A DNA stretch of 23,171 nucleotides from CAYZZU01 sp964483105 (GTDB lineage: Bacteria > CG2-30-53-67), in the NCBI GenBank assembly GCA_964483105.1, contig CAYZZU010000034.1, positions 1 through 23,171 of the forward strand, written 5' to 3'. The translations under genes were made by a program, and so were the position numbers. Position 1 is the stretch's first letter. The number at the start of each line of letters is the position of its first letter. The notes beneath the pieces were generated by a model. That model searched no databases. It was not told where the DNA came from and was given only the letters and a program-made list of their open reading frames with translations. Shown here piece after piece: positions 1 through 6,622 of this stretch.

Positions 1-67
1 GAAAGAACGGCGAAAACGAATTGCTCAGGTGATCCGCAATGGATTCGAGAAATTGAAGAAAGCATAA
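1..67 (+). CDS. C-terminal end of a truncated reading frame, possibly a transposase
   Basis: The second reading frame is open from the window edge and ends at TAA (65-67). It encodes a very basic tail ending in IAQVIRNGFEKLKKA. The gene start lies outside the window. The stop codon sits inside the left arm of a perfect inverted repeat (63-134). A basic helical tail joined to such a repeat is reminiscent of REP-associated (IS200/Y1-type) transposases, but 21 residues are too few to assign a family. The transposase call is inference from context only. Confidence 0.4.
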   Translation, partial: KERRKRIAQVIRNGFEKLKKA

Positions 68-134
68 AAGGGGACAGGCTACTTTTTCACATAATCGATC
101 ATTCATCACAAAAAGTAGCCTGTCCCCTTTTATG
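63..134. repeat. Perfect 25-bp inverted repeat, REP-like hairpin
   Basis: The arms at 63-87 and 110-134 are exact reverse complements, with core AAAAGGGGACAGGCTAC, separated by a 22-nt AT-rich loop. The left arm contains the stop codon of the preceding frame. Each arm ends in a T run when read outward, so the element could also end transcription in both directions. The size and symmetry fit a dispersed REP-like or miniature element mobilised by a neighbouring transposase; that role is inferred. No second copy was noticed in the window. Confidence 0.88.
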
Positions 135-298
135 TGCTTTAGTCATGTGTTCCGTCTCTGCAACCGCGAGGAAAATTTCCAGTTGCCTCAAAGTAATGGC
201 CATCTTTTCCCTCTCTGACATAATTCAACGGGAACAACAGCGCCTCCGCCCCGGAGCAGGACCCGGTGACAAATGCCAGGAGGCAGGAACCCGCTTTT

Positions 299-1141
299 TC
301 ATACTCCGGTCAGGAATCCATAACCGGCATAGATCTTCTGGGCTGTTTCACTGGTCATGAAGTCAATGAACTTCTTGGCCGCGGCAGGATGGCGGCTGGT
401 TTTGTCCACATGGGCTATGAAATACCGGCCAACGACATCGTGTTCCGCCGGGATGGATACATAATCTAATGATCTTCCCTGCTTCTGCTGGTAGAGGGCC
501 TCGCTCAACCAGACCGGTCCGGCATCCGCAAACCCGTCACACAGCAAATTAATAGTTTCGCGGTGGTGAATGCGGGTCAGGTAGGTTTCTCCGCTGGCTA
601 CTTTCTCTTCCATTACCTGCTTAACCAGCTCCGGTCCGCCGGCCTTTTCCATGGCCTTGACAATCAATCGGCCCACGCCTTCATAAGCCGGATTCGGCAT
701 GGCTACCCGCACACCTGGCCGCCCCAGATCTTGCAGCCCCCTGATATCTGCAGGATTAGCCGCCGGCACCAGGATAGCCAGGCCGTTTCGGGCGTAAAGT
801 TGGTAGTCCTGTATGAATCCTTCCCGAAGCAGGGCCTCCATTTCTTCCCGGCCGGCTGTATAGACATCAGGTGAGGTGGTGATGACCAACTCCTCCATCC
901 GCAGAGCTCCCTGTTTGATCTGGTCGGCCAGGACGCCTGGAGGCAGGGTCTCGTAAAAGATATGCTGGATCTCCGGATAAAGTCGTCGAAAGGCAGCTAG
1001 AAGCTCCTCGACAACCATCCACTGATTGCCATTGAAAAACAGGGTCAAATCCGGATTGCATGGGTCGCCATGCAGATCACACACAATGTCAACCGATGCT
1101 ACGGAAAATTCAACAGCCTTTTTGTCTTGAGCAGAAGTCAT
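299..1141 (-). CDS. Periplasmic-binding-protein-fold (ModA-like) protein without signal peptide
   Basis: 280 residues. The sequence resembles type 2 periplasmic binding proteins of the molybdate/tungstate kind: an early FFNGNQWMVVEELLAAF strand-helix, a hinge around ITTSPDVYTAGREEMEALL (about 88-106), GLAILVPAANPADIRGLQDL (about 125-144), VAMPNPAYEGVGRLIVKAM, and the ending AAAKKFIDFMTSETAQKIYAGYGF, typical of this fold. The start is well supported by AAGGAGG six bases before the ATG, and it begins MTSAQDKKAVEF with no hydrophobic leader, so the protein should stay in the cytoplasm. It lies 40 bp downstream of the DsrE-like gene on the same strand, probably one operon. No transporter permease or ATPase is nearby, so a role in uptake is unlikely; ligand sensing or cofactor binding is possible. 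The fold call is fairly sure, the ligand unknown. Confidence 0.82.
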   Translation of the reverse strand: MTSAQDKKAVEFSVASVDIVCDLHGDPCNPDLTLFFNGNQWMVVEELLAAFRRLYPEIQHIFYETLPPGVLADQIKQGALRMEELVITTSPDVYTAGREEMEALLREGFIQDYQLYARNGLAILVPAANPADIRGLQDLGRPGVRVAMPNPAYEGVGRLIVKAMEKAGGPELVKQVMEEKVASGETYLTRIHHRETINLLCDGFADAGPVWLSEALYQQKQGRSLDYVSIPAEHDVVGRYFIAHVDKTSRHPAAAKKFIDFMTSETAQKIYAGYGFLTGV

Positions 1142-1181
1142 AATGGCCCTCCTTCGGTATTTTTATCGATCTACAGTATTT

Positions 1182-1532
1182 TCAGGGCTTTACATAGGCG
1201 CATCCTTCGGCCTGCAGGCGGATGATCTCCACAATGCCGGTCGGCACCACCTGACAGGATTCCAGCAGTTCCTCGTCTTTTATTCCCAGGCTGTTGAGTG
1301 AGTTGTTGCAGACAAAGAAATGAACAGCAGCCCCGGAGAGGCTCTCAATACGAGAAGCGTACTGCCCAGCACGCTCCCGCCGGAACAATCTGACCGCAAC
1401 CCCGTTGGCTACCAGATAAACGTCGGCCTCATCGGCAGGGACGTTTTTCAGCAGATTTTCCATATTGTTAAGCGCCATAAGCAATGTTTCTTCATCGTCC
1501 CGGTTAACATGAAAAACAACCTTTGTCGTCAT
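1182..1532 (-). CDS. DsrE/DsrF-like small protein
   Basis: 116 residues with the single-domain alpha/beta pattern of the DsrE/YchN family: TTKVVFHVNRDDEETLLMALNNMENLL at the N-terminus, VYLVANGVAVRLF (38-50), and the characteristic HFFVCNNSLNSLGI (71-84), where Cys75 sits at the usual position of the family cysteine. Cys93 and Cys111 are additional. Relatives handle protein-bound sulfur (persulfide relay) or are of unknown function. The start is set by AGGAGG seven bases upstream of the ATG. It is the first gene of a likely two-gene minus-strand unit with the binding-protein-like gene; a shared function in sulfur or metal-oxyanion chemistry is inference only. Confidence 0.87.
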   Translation of the reverse strand: MTTKVVFHVNRDDEETLLMALNNMENLLKNVPADEADVYLVANGVAVRLFRRERAGQYASRIESLSGAAVHFFVCNNSLNSLGIKDEELLESCQVVPTGIVEIIRLQAEGCAYVKP

Positions 1533-1923
1533 GATGTTTCCTCCTGGTCCTGTTTTGCATCCTGTTTTGAGGTTTCGCGATAATCGGCCTTGGCCGACTG
1601 CCTCTTTCCTGCCAATTATCGGTGATGTCTATGTGAATCGTCAGAGTGATTGTGCTGTTCAATACGGACGCGCTGACTCATTATAATGGAGGGTTCCTTA
1701 ATAAGTAAAATCCATTGTGATGATTTTATCTATCAAAAATATTGATTAATATTCATGCTGCAAAGGGATTTTCTAATTCATTATAGAAAACCACGTCCTG
1801 CAGATGTGGTCAGAGTCTGAAGATTTTGCAGTAAAACCGCCCACTGTGCTACTCCGGAATTTGAGTTGTCTCCGCAATGTCAAGCTCAAGAGGGGCCGGT
1901 GAGCAGGTTTCGTTATGGGATTG
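1533..1923. other. Intergenic stretch between hipA end and DsrE-like gene
   Basis: About 390 bp without a supportable gene. It is AT-rich in its middle (about 1680-1790) and must hold the promoter of the DsrE-like operon at its left side. I see one imperfect inverted repeat (1578-1621) and no clear sigma70, sigma54 or sigma28 match. No obvious terminator for hipA was found. Confidence 0.55.
1578..1621. promoter_or_regulatory. Nested inverted repeat in the DsrE operon leader
   Basis: CGATAATCGGC (1578-1588) pairs with GCCAATTATCG (1611-1621) with one mismatch. A smaller hairpin, TCGGCC-TT-GGCCGA, lies at 1584-1597. The pair sits 46-89 bp before the start codon of the DsrE-like gene, where an operator or mRNA leader structure would be expected. 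Function is not shown. Confidence 0.3.
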
Positions 1924-3273
1924 TTATTGTATTTTTCTCAGCTCCTCCTTCATCGAACTGACCATGCGGATCAGATTCTTCTTATTGGTATCGGGAAGAG
2001 TCTTCAACGCCTGGACGCGGTCCGTGTAATCAGCCGTTACGGCCAGGACCTCTTCGATCAGGGCGATCAGATCCTTTTTTCTGAAACCAAGATTCTTCGT
2101 AAACCGCAAGAGGGCCTCCATCAAATGAACTTCACCATATTGCCCGAATGACATCGGAGTGAGCAGGTTGTGTATACTGTAGGCCCTCATGGGGGTTGGG
2201 TCGTAGACAGGGGAAAAGGTAAGAGTACCGCCTCGATTGATGATCGACAGGTTTTCCAGGTGCAGATCACCATTCCCTGTTGTCAACGCGAGCAGCAGGC
2301 GTTTCAGAAGATGCCGTTTCGCGGCCCTCCTGTCGCTGACCAGATCAATGGGCGAACGGTCAATGGCCCGCCCGATCGCGTCGTATGTGGTGCTGTAAGG
2401 GGTTGTAACGCGCTGATCACCCGAAGCGAATATGGAATACAATGTTTCCGTAAATAGAGGGGTGCAATTCTTATCCCGGTCAAATCGTTCGATCGCAAGT
2501 GTGGGAATATCCTTGATTGCAGTTTTCCATCTGTGCGGGACCTCCAGGCCCGCTTCTTCATGCAGATCCAATGTCAGGGCTTCCAATTCAATGATCCCCG
2601 GATAGCTTCTTGTCTGCTCGAATTTTAAAATCACGTCGGTGACTCCATGGGCGCCGATCTTGCTGGGGAGGCCGATCCTTCCGTCCCAGCCGGTTTCCGG
2701 AATCGTTACGAGAAGCTTCGGGATGGCACCGCCGACAGTCGGGGTGGGTCCGATCATCTGTATGAGCCCTTCGGCGTCGGCGTCGAACCAGGTCAAGAAC
2801 TCTTTCAGGGAGAAACCGAAATCATCGGTGATCTCAAAAAGATTGTGCCCTCCGGGAATGGAATACCACTCGATCGCCTTCTCATCGTCTTGAAACAGAT
2901 CCAGATGGCCGATCCCTCCGTGACCCGAGATCATCAATATTTCCCAGTCCGCGTCAAATCCTTTGGATGGGACGATCCCCTTCCCGGCCAGGTAACTTAA
3001 GATGAGCTGACGCTGGAAGTTCTTTTCGATTCGCGGAGGGATCAGGGATTGAATGGGGGGGAGCAGATCAAAGAATTCGCTTCGAGGACGAACGATCGTT
3101 GTTTCCTGGATGATATCAGGAGGGTAAACGAGTCCGACTCCAGGGAAACCGGTCCGGACAAAGTCTTTGTCATACGTGAATCGGCACTCGGATTCCGTGA
3201 CATAGATGCGTCCCATTTTTACCGGCCGCATTCCTATGCGTGTCCACACAACGGCTTCACGGTCTGTCTTCAC
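1924..3273 (-). CDS. hipA: HipA-family serine/threonine kinase toxin
   Basis: 449 residues, the usual HipA size. HipA kinases stop growth by phosphorylating a translation factor (glutamyl-tRNA synthetase in E. coli). Visible motifs in order are the P-loop-like TVGGAIPKLLV (179-189), LKFEQ with Lys217 in the ATP-site strand, IERFDRD (261-267), the catalytic loop GNGDLHLENLSI (333-344, Asp336) and the metal-binding YDPTPMRAY (357-365, Asp358). All kinase landmarks are intact, so it looks active. Translation starts at GTG (3271-3273) with AGGGG upstream, and the start overlaps the end of the antitoxin gene by 17 bp, suggesting translational coupling. The host target cannot be read from the sequence. 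Confidence 0.88.
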   Translation of the reverse strand: MKTDREAVVWTRIGMRPVKMGRIYVTESECRFTYDKDFVRTGFPGVGLVYPPDIIQETTIVRPRSEFFDLLPPIQSLIPPRIEKNFQRQLILSYLAGKGIVPSKGFDADWEILMISGHGGIGHLDLFQDDEKAIEWYSIPGGHNLFEITDDFGFSLKEFLTWFDADAEGLIQMIGPTPTVGGAIPKLLVTIPETGWDGRIGLPSKIGAHGVTDVILKFEQTRSYPGIIELEALTLDLHEEAGLEVPHRWKTAIKDIPTLAIERFDRDKNCTPLFTETLYSIFASGDQRVTTPYSTTYDAIGRAIDRSPIDLVSDRRAAKRHLLKRLLLALTTGNGDLHLENLSIINRGGTLTFSPVYDPTPMRAYSIHNLLTPMSFGQYGEVHLMEALLRFTKNLGFRKKDLIALIEEVLAVTADYTDRVQALKTLPDTNKKNLIRMVSSMKEELRKIQ

Positions 3274-3514
3274 TGAATAGGTCCCCTGACAGAATCTTCT
3301 CGACTACAGGCCGGCCCGGAACGAGCGCCACTCTTAACCTCACTGCACCGGCGAGCCGAATGAGCGTGGAAAGCTGGATGTCCGATGCCTTCTTTGCGCG
3401 GGACAGGGTTTCCGCTGATATGCCTGCTTTTTTTGCGATCTCCTTCTGATCGAGCCCTTGCTTCTTTCCTTCGAGAATGATCCGGTCAAGCAGTGCATAG
3501 ATGACTTCTTGCAT
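3257..3514 (-). CDS. hipB: HipB-like XRE-family antitoxin and repressor
   Basis: 85 residues from the ATG at 3512-3514, which has GGAG eight bases upstream. A longer open frame reaches 3598 but would run through the promoter and operator region, so the shorter start is preferred. A helix-turn-helix of the XRE/Cro type spans about residues 18-58 (QGLDQKEIAKKAGISAETLS then IQLSTLIRLAGAV). The C-terminal tail LSGDLFSEDRP is acidic. It is the first gene of the pair, overlapping hipA, as in classic hipBA. Known HipB proteins neutralise HipA and bind operators with an 8-bp spacer, and matching palindromes lie just upstream (3580-3640). Confidence 0.85.
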   Translation of the reverse strand: MQEVIYALLDRIILEGKKQGLDQKEIAKKAGISAETLSRAKKASDIQLSTLIRLAGAVRLRVALVPGRPVVEKILSGDLFSEDRP

Positions 3515-3545
3515 ACCACTGGCTCCAACGTTATATATATAGGAT

Positions 3546-3574
3546 AATCTACCATTAAATGATTCATACATCAA
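3546..3574 (-). promoter_or_regulatory. Candidate sigma70 promoter of hipBA
   Basis: On the minus strand TTGATG (3569-3574), a 17-bp spacer and TAGATT (3546-3551) lie about 30 bp before the hipB start codon. The -10 box is weak (4 of 6). The -35 box is covered by a degenerate third copy of the operator pattern (about 3558-3575). Confidence 0.35.
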
Positions 3575-3579
3575 GTCGC

Positions 3580-3601
3580 ATATTGATATATATGTCAATA
3601 T
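3580..3601. promoter_or_regulatory. hipBA operator-like palindrome 1
   Basis: TATTGA-N8-TCAATA, extending to a 22-bp palindrome with a single mismatched pair. The architecture (inverted half-sites with an 8-bp spacer) is the same as the E. coli HipB operator TATCC-N8-GGATA, although the half-site sequence differs. It lies directly upstream of the candidate -35 box. Confidence 0.6.
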
Positions 3602-3620
3602 AATCCCATTAAGTAGATAC

Positions 3621-3640
3621 TATTGATTTATGAGTCAATT
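3621..3640. promoter_or_regulatory. hipBA operator-like palindrome 2
   Basis: TATTGA-N8-TCAATT repeats the half-sites and spacer of the first palindrome. The two centres are exactly 40 bp apart, close to four helical turns, so two repressor dimers would sit on the same face of the DNA. Confidence 0.55.
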
Positions 3641-3741
3641 AATAAGCCTGGAAAAGGGGGTATGATGTGAGTCGGTTTGAGGGGTGAAGGATCTGTGGAC
3701 GGATGAAAGCGGCTGAGATTACAAGCTTCCCTTACTTTCTG

Positions 3742-4560
3742 TTATTTTTCCCGTGCTGTGATATGGAGTGTCTCATTCATACTGCCGCTCCGGAATCCCT
3801 GAAGATCGAGGGTGATGTAGACGAAACCGGCCTCCTTGAAGGTTCGAATAATCCGCTCCCGCAGGTCCTCCTCCAACAATCGGGGGAAATCGGACGGCCG
3901 GATTTCGATCCTCGCAATCTCTCCATGGTACCGGACCCGGAAGGAGACCAACCCGAGGGAACGCAGCAATTCTTCACAGGCCGCAACCTGAGTCAGACGT
4001 TCTTCCGTGATTTCCGTGCCGTAGGGGAACCGGGAGGAGAGACAGGCCATCGATTCCTTCTCCGATGTCTCAAGGCCGAATCGGCGACTCAGCGCCCGGA
4101 TCTCCCCCTTGGTCAGCCCGGCCTCGATCAGGGGATGCCGGACGCCGATTTCGCGTGCCGCGGCGAGGCCGGGGCGGTAGTCACCGGTGTCATCCAGGTT
4201 GGAGCCGTCGCAGACTGTGTTGAGATGCAATGCGTTCGCTTTCCTGCGCAGGATCCCGAACAGCTCCTTCTTGCAGTAATAGCAGCGCATCGGGTCGTTC
4301 CGGGAGAAATTTTTAATTTCCAGCTCATTCGAGTCCGCAAGAATATGCCGGACGCCGAGGTCGGCGGCGATTTTTTTCGCTTCCTCCAATTCATGGGGTG
4401 GATAGGTCGGGGAAAGTGCGGTGAGCGCCACGGCCCGGTTTCCGAGAACATCCTTTGCCACGCGAAGCAGAAAGGAACTGTCCACCCCGCCGGAGAAGGC
4501 GATCAGGACGGAACCCATCTTCTCCAGGATATGCCGTAATGCTTCCAACTTCTGTTCCAT
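3742..4560 (-). CDS. larE: LarE-like ATP-dependent sulfur transferase (three-cysteine type)
   Basis: 272 residues from the ATG at 4558-4560; an upstream in-frame start at 4647 would add 29 residues of low-complexity sequence and is not preferred. LarE proteins activate a pyridinium biscarboxylate with ATP and add sulfur to build the nickel-pincer nucleotide cofactor. The PP-loop SGGVDSS is at 23-29. Cys93 and Cys96 (MRCYYCKKELF) plus Cys173 (SMACLSSRFPYG) match the LarE class thought to hold a [4Fe-4S] cluster that carries the sulfur catalytically, rather than the single-cysteine class that sacrifices its own cysteine. No larA, larB or larC gene is present in this window. Other members of the broad PP-loop family are an alternative, but length and motifs fit LarE. 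Confidence 0.87.
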   Translation of the reverse strand: MEQKLEALRHILEKMGSVLIAFSGGVDSSFLLRVAKDVLGNRAVALTALSPTYPPHELEEAKKIAADLGVRHILADSNELEIKNFSRNDPMRCYYCKKELFGILRRKANALHLNTVCDGSNLDDTGDYRPGLAAAREIGVRHPLIEAGLTKGEIRALSRRFGLETSEKESMACLSSRFPYGTEITEERLTQVAACEELLRSLGLVSFRVRYHGEIARIEIRPSDFPRLLEEDLRERIIRTFKEAGFVYITLDLQGFRSGSMNETLHITAREK

Positions 4561-4804
4561 CGCGGATTCCCCGTTTCCTGCATGATTTGTGCCTCGGGGG
4601 CGTATTCGTCCCGGACGAGGATGGCATATTTTGATTCGTTTGTCCATTGAATATCTTGAGGTAGTTCTACTCAGGAAGAAAAAGGTGGAGGATGCGGGAC
4701 TTGTCTTTGAAGAACATGCTGTGCAATCCGGAATCAGGGCGGATTGCGAACGGGGGAATGTATGGACGGAGTGGTTTTCAGGGGATCGCTGATGGAAGAA
4801 TCGT

Positions 4805-5761
4805 TCAAAAACTGCTTACCTCCTCCAGGAGGTCTTTCGGGTCGAATTTGACCATGTAACTGTCACAGCCGCACCCTTTCCCTTTTGCGATATTGGCCTT
4901 TCCACTCAGTGAGGAATGGAGAATGACCGGGATATCCCGGAAACGAACGTCATTTTTCACGATTCGCGTAAAGGTGTAGCCGTCCATTTGAGGCATCTCC
5001 ACGTCGCAGACCACGAGGTACAAAAGATCCCGGATCGGGATTCCCTTTTCCTTGGATATTTTGTAATATCCCTCCAGTTTTTCCAGGGCCTCCCGACCGT
5101 TGACCACCGTCTCGACGTCAAAATTTCCCTTGATGAGCGACATCTGAACCTGCTTTCGCGCGACCAGTGAATCGTCCGCCACAAGAATATTCCGTTTCTT
5201 CCCGGTTTTTCCCATTTCTGTCGGCGGGGCCTTGAAGACGGCCTCCTTTTTGATCGGACTGAGCTCATCCACGATTTTCTCCAGGTCAATGATCAGAAGG
5301 AGCCGGTTGTCGTCCAGGAGCGTGGTTCCCGTGATGGTTCCGCCATGCTGTTCGTTGACAAGCTCAGGCGGAACATGAATTTTTTCCCATGCGATTCTCC
5401 GGATCCGGTTGACCTGATGGACTTCGAATCCGAGAGGTATATTATTAAATTCGGCCACGATAATCTTGTTATCCTGTTTGTCGCGCTTCGCTTCGGGGAT
5501 CCCCATCCATTTTGCCAGGCTGATGATGGGGATGGTTTTGCCCCGAAGTTGAATGATTCCAAGGAGATAAGGCTGAGGCTTGGGTACTTCCGTCAATTCC
5601 GTCATTCGGATGACCTCAAGCACTTTGGAGACGTTGATCCCGTAGACTCCCTTGTATATTTCTCCGTTCTCTTCTTCCCGTTCAATCCAGAACTCGAGGA
5701 GCTCGAACTGATTGGTCCCGACTTTCAAGATCAGGTCGTCATGCTTCAGGGTTGCAGTCAT
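4805..5761 (-). CDS. cheV: Chemotaxis coupling protein CheV (CheW domain plus receiver)
   Basis: 318 residues. Residues about 15-165 form a CheW-like coupling domain (YGINVSKVLEVIR, PYLLGIIQLRGKTIPIISL). Residues about 190-318 form a response-regulator receiver domain with acidic pair Asp196/Asp197, phosphoacceptor Asp253 (VVCDVEMPQMDG), Ser283/Ser284 and Lys305 (YMVKFDP). CheV links chemoreceptors to the CheA kinase and adjusts sensitivity through receiver phosphorylation. All key residues are present. The ATG follows GAGG by six bases. It stands alone, divergent from the flagellar operon, behind a strong sigma28-type promoter match (5836-5862), which ties its expression to late flagellar genes. 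Confidence 0.92.
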   Translation of the reverse strand: MTATLKHDDLILKVGTNQFELLEFWIEREEENGEIYKGVYGINVSKVLEVIRMTELTEVPKPQPYLLGIIQLRGKTIPIISLAKWMGIPEAKRDKQDNKIIVAEFNNIPLGFEVHQVNRIRRIAWEKIHVPPELVNEQHGGTITGTTLLDDNRLLLIIDLEKIVDELSPIKKEAVFKAPPTEMGKTGKKRNILVADDSLVARKQVQMSLIKGNFDVETVVNGREALEKLEGYYKISKEKGIPIRDLLYLVVCDVEMPQMDGYTFTRIVKNDVRFRDIPVILHSSLSGKANIAKGKGCGCDSYMVKFDPKDLLEEVSSF

Positions 5762-5835
5762 GGTTCCCTCTTTTGATGATGGGTGATCGCGTAATGTGTA
5801 CAGAAAACCGGGTCGGATTCGATATCTACACCTGC

Positions 5836-5862
5836 TTATCGAAAAAATCCATGGAAACTTTA
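5836..5862 (-). promoter_or_regulatory. Sigma28 (FliA)-type promoter of cheV
   Basis: Minus strand: TAAAGTTT (5855-5862), 11-bp spacer, TTCGATAA (5836-5843). The known consensus is TAAAGTTT-N11-GCCGATAA; the -35 matches 8 of 8, the -10 6 of 8, and the spacing is exact. It ends about 75 bp before the cheV start codon. Confidence 0.72.
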
Positions 5863-5941
5863 ATTCTTTTTGTATCTTGATTTGAAAATATCCAATTGAT
5901 ACATTGAAAACGATCCCGGGTTCGCCGGCGCAGCCTGCCGT

Positions 5942-6178
5942 ATGGAATGCATATGGATGTACAGCGGCGATGCGAAGACAACGTGGTACGTCTATGGTGG
6001 AAAGAGTACGGGACCCATGGGCGGCGCGCCGCTGGTGTCTTTTGCCGATCCGGCGAACGCGAAGTCGTATATCCGGAAAAACGGCGGCAGGATGGTTCGG
6101 TTTGATGAAGTCACCCCGGGAATGCTCCGGCCTGATGCAAAACCACAGCGTCGACCGCCGGCTGCGGACGGTGGGTAG
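5942..6178 (+). pseudogene. Remnant of a NosL-like protein (C-terminal part)
   Basis: The frame encodes WYVYGGKSTGPMGG, then APLVSFADPANAKSYI, then NGGRMVRFDEVTP, matching the end of NosL-family copper-binding lipoproteins (a YV strand, a GxMG turn, FAD..A...., GG..L.FDE). The N-terminal signal peptide, lipobox and CxxC copper site expected of a full NosL (about 150-200 residues) are absent: a stop lies upstream at 5897-5899, the first ATG is at 5942, and no ribosome-binding site precedes it. The last 15 residues run on as low-complexity sequence to TAG. I read it as a decayed fragment; a functional mini-domain is less likely. Family call moderate. Confidence 0.5.
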
Positions 6179-6549
6179 GCGAAGTCAACCTGTTTCATCG
6201 ATTCCGGGAGACCCACGCCTTCTCTCCTGACCGGTTTCGAACCGGATGCCTTCTTCTGAAATATCCCACCTCAGTCTGCTTCACCGATTCCGGGTGTAAA
6301 AGCAGACGCGACCTTTCCTTCTGTTTTTTGAAATATTCCGGTTTCTATCCGGACAAAATTCCGACAACCGTAAGAGTTTTTGACGTAAGGTAGGCAGAAA
6401 AAACGGGGGGATAGGCAAAATCTTCCCATCGGGGACCGGCGCGGAACCGGTTGATCCGAACGCTGAACCGGGTGTGCTTCCTGCCGAATTCCTTCAAAAC
6501 CGCGTAGTTGAATCTTTGTTAAAAAAAACCCATCGGGAGAACCCTGTTC
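6179..6549. other. Upstream region of the flagellar operon
   Basis: About 370 bp without a supportable gene. It holds a 19-bp imperfect direct repeat (6190-6208 and 6276-6294, 17 of 19 identical), a small inverted repeat CCGGTT-TCG-AACCGG (6231-6245), and two further AACCGG motifs (6445-6450 and 6466-6471). Sigma54 promoters need an activator bound upstream, commonly 80-300 bp away, so these repeats are candidate activator sites, without direct proof. Confidence 0.3.
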
Positions 6550-6565
6550 TGGCATGTCTTTTGCT
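6550..6565 (+). promoter_or_regulatory. Sigma54 promoter of the flgF operon
   Basis: TGGCATGTCTTTTGCT matches TGGCACG-N4-TTGCA/T with the invariant GG (-24) and GC (-12) at exact spacing; only one base of the -24 element departs from the core. It lies 57 bp before the flgF start codon, giving a leader of roughly 45 nt. Transcription from it would need an NtrC-type activator such as FlrC/FleQ. Confidence 0.82.
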
Positions 6566-6622
6566 GTGAAAACGGTGGAGAAAAGGAGCGGCATTGGATT
6601 GGATCGGAACGATGAGGTGCCC

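Noticed and set aside
3515..3598. N-terminal extension of hipB to 3598
   Set aside because: It would place the coding region over the operator palindrome and promoter and has no good ribosome-binding site.
3703..4539. Long plus-strand open frame (278 residues) opposite larE
   Set aside because: It is a shadow of the larE gene; no recognisable family, and larE motifs on the other strand are unambiguous.
5904..6230. 108-residue frame overlapping the NosL-like remnant
   Set aside because: The other frame carries the NosL-like motifs; this one is Arg/Ser-rich noise.
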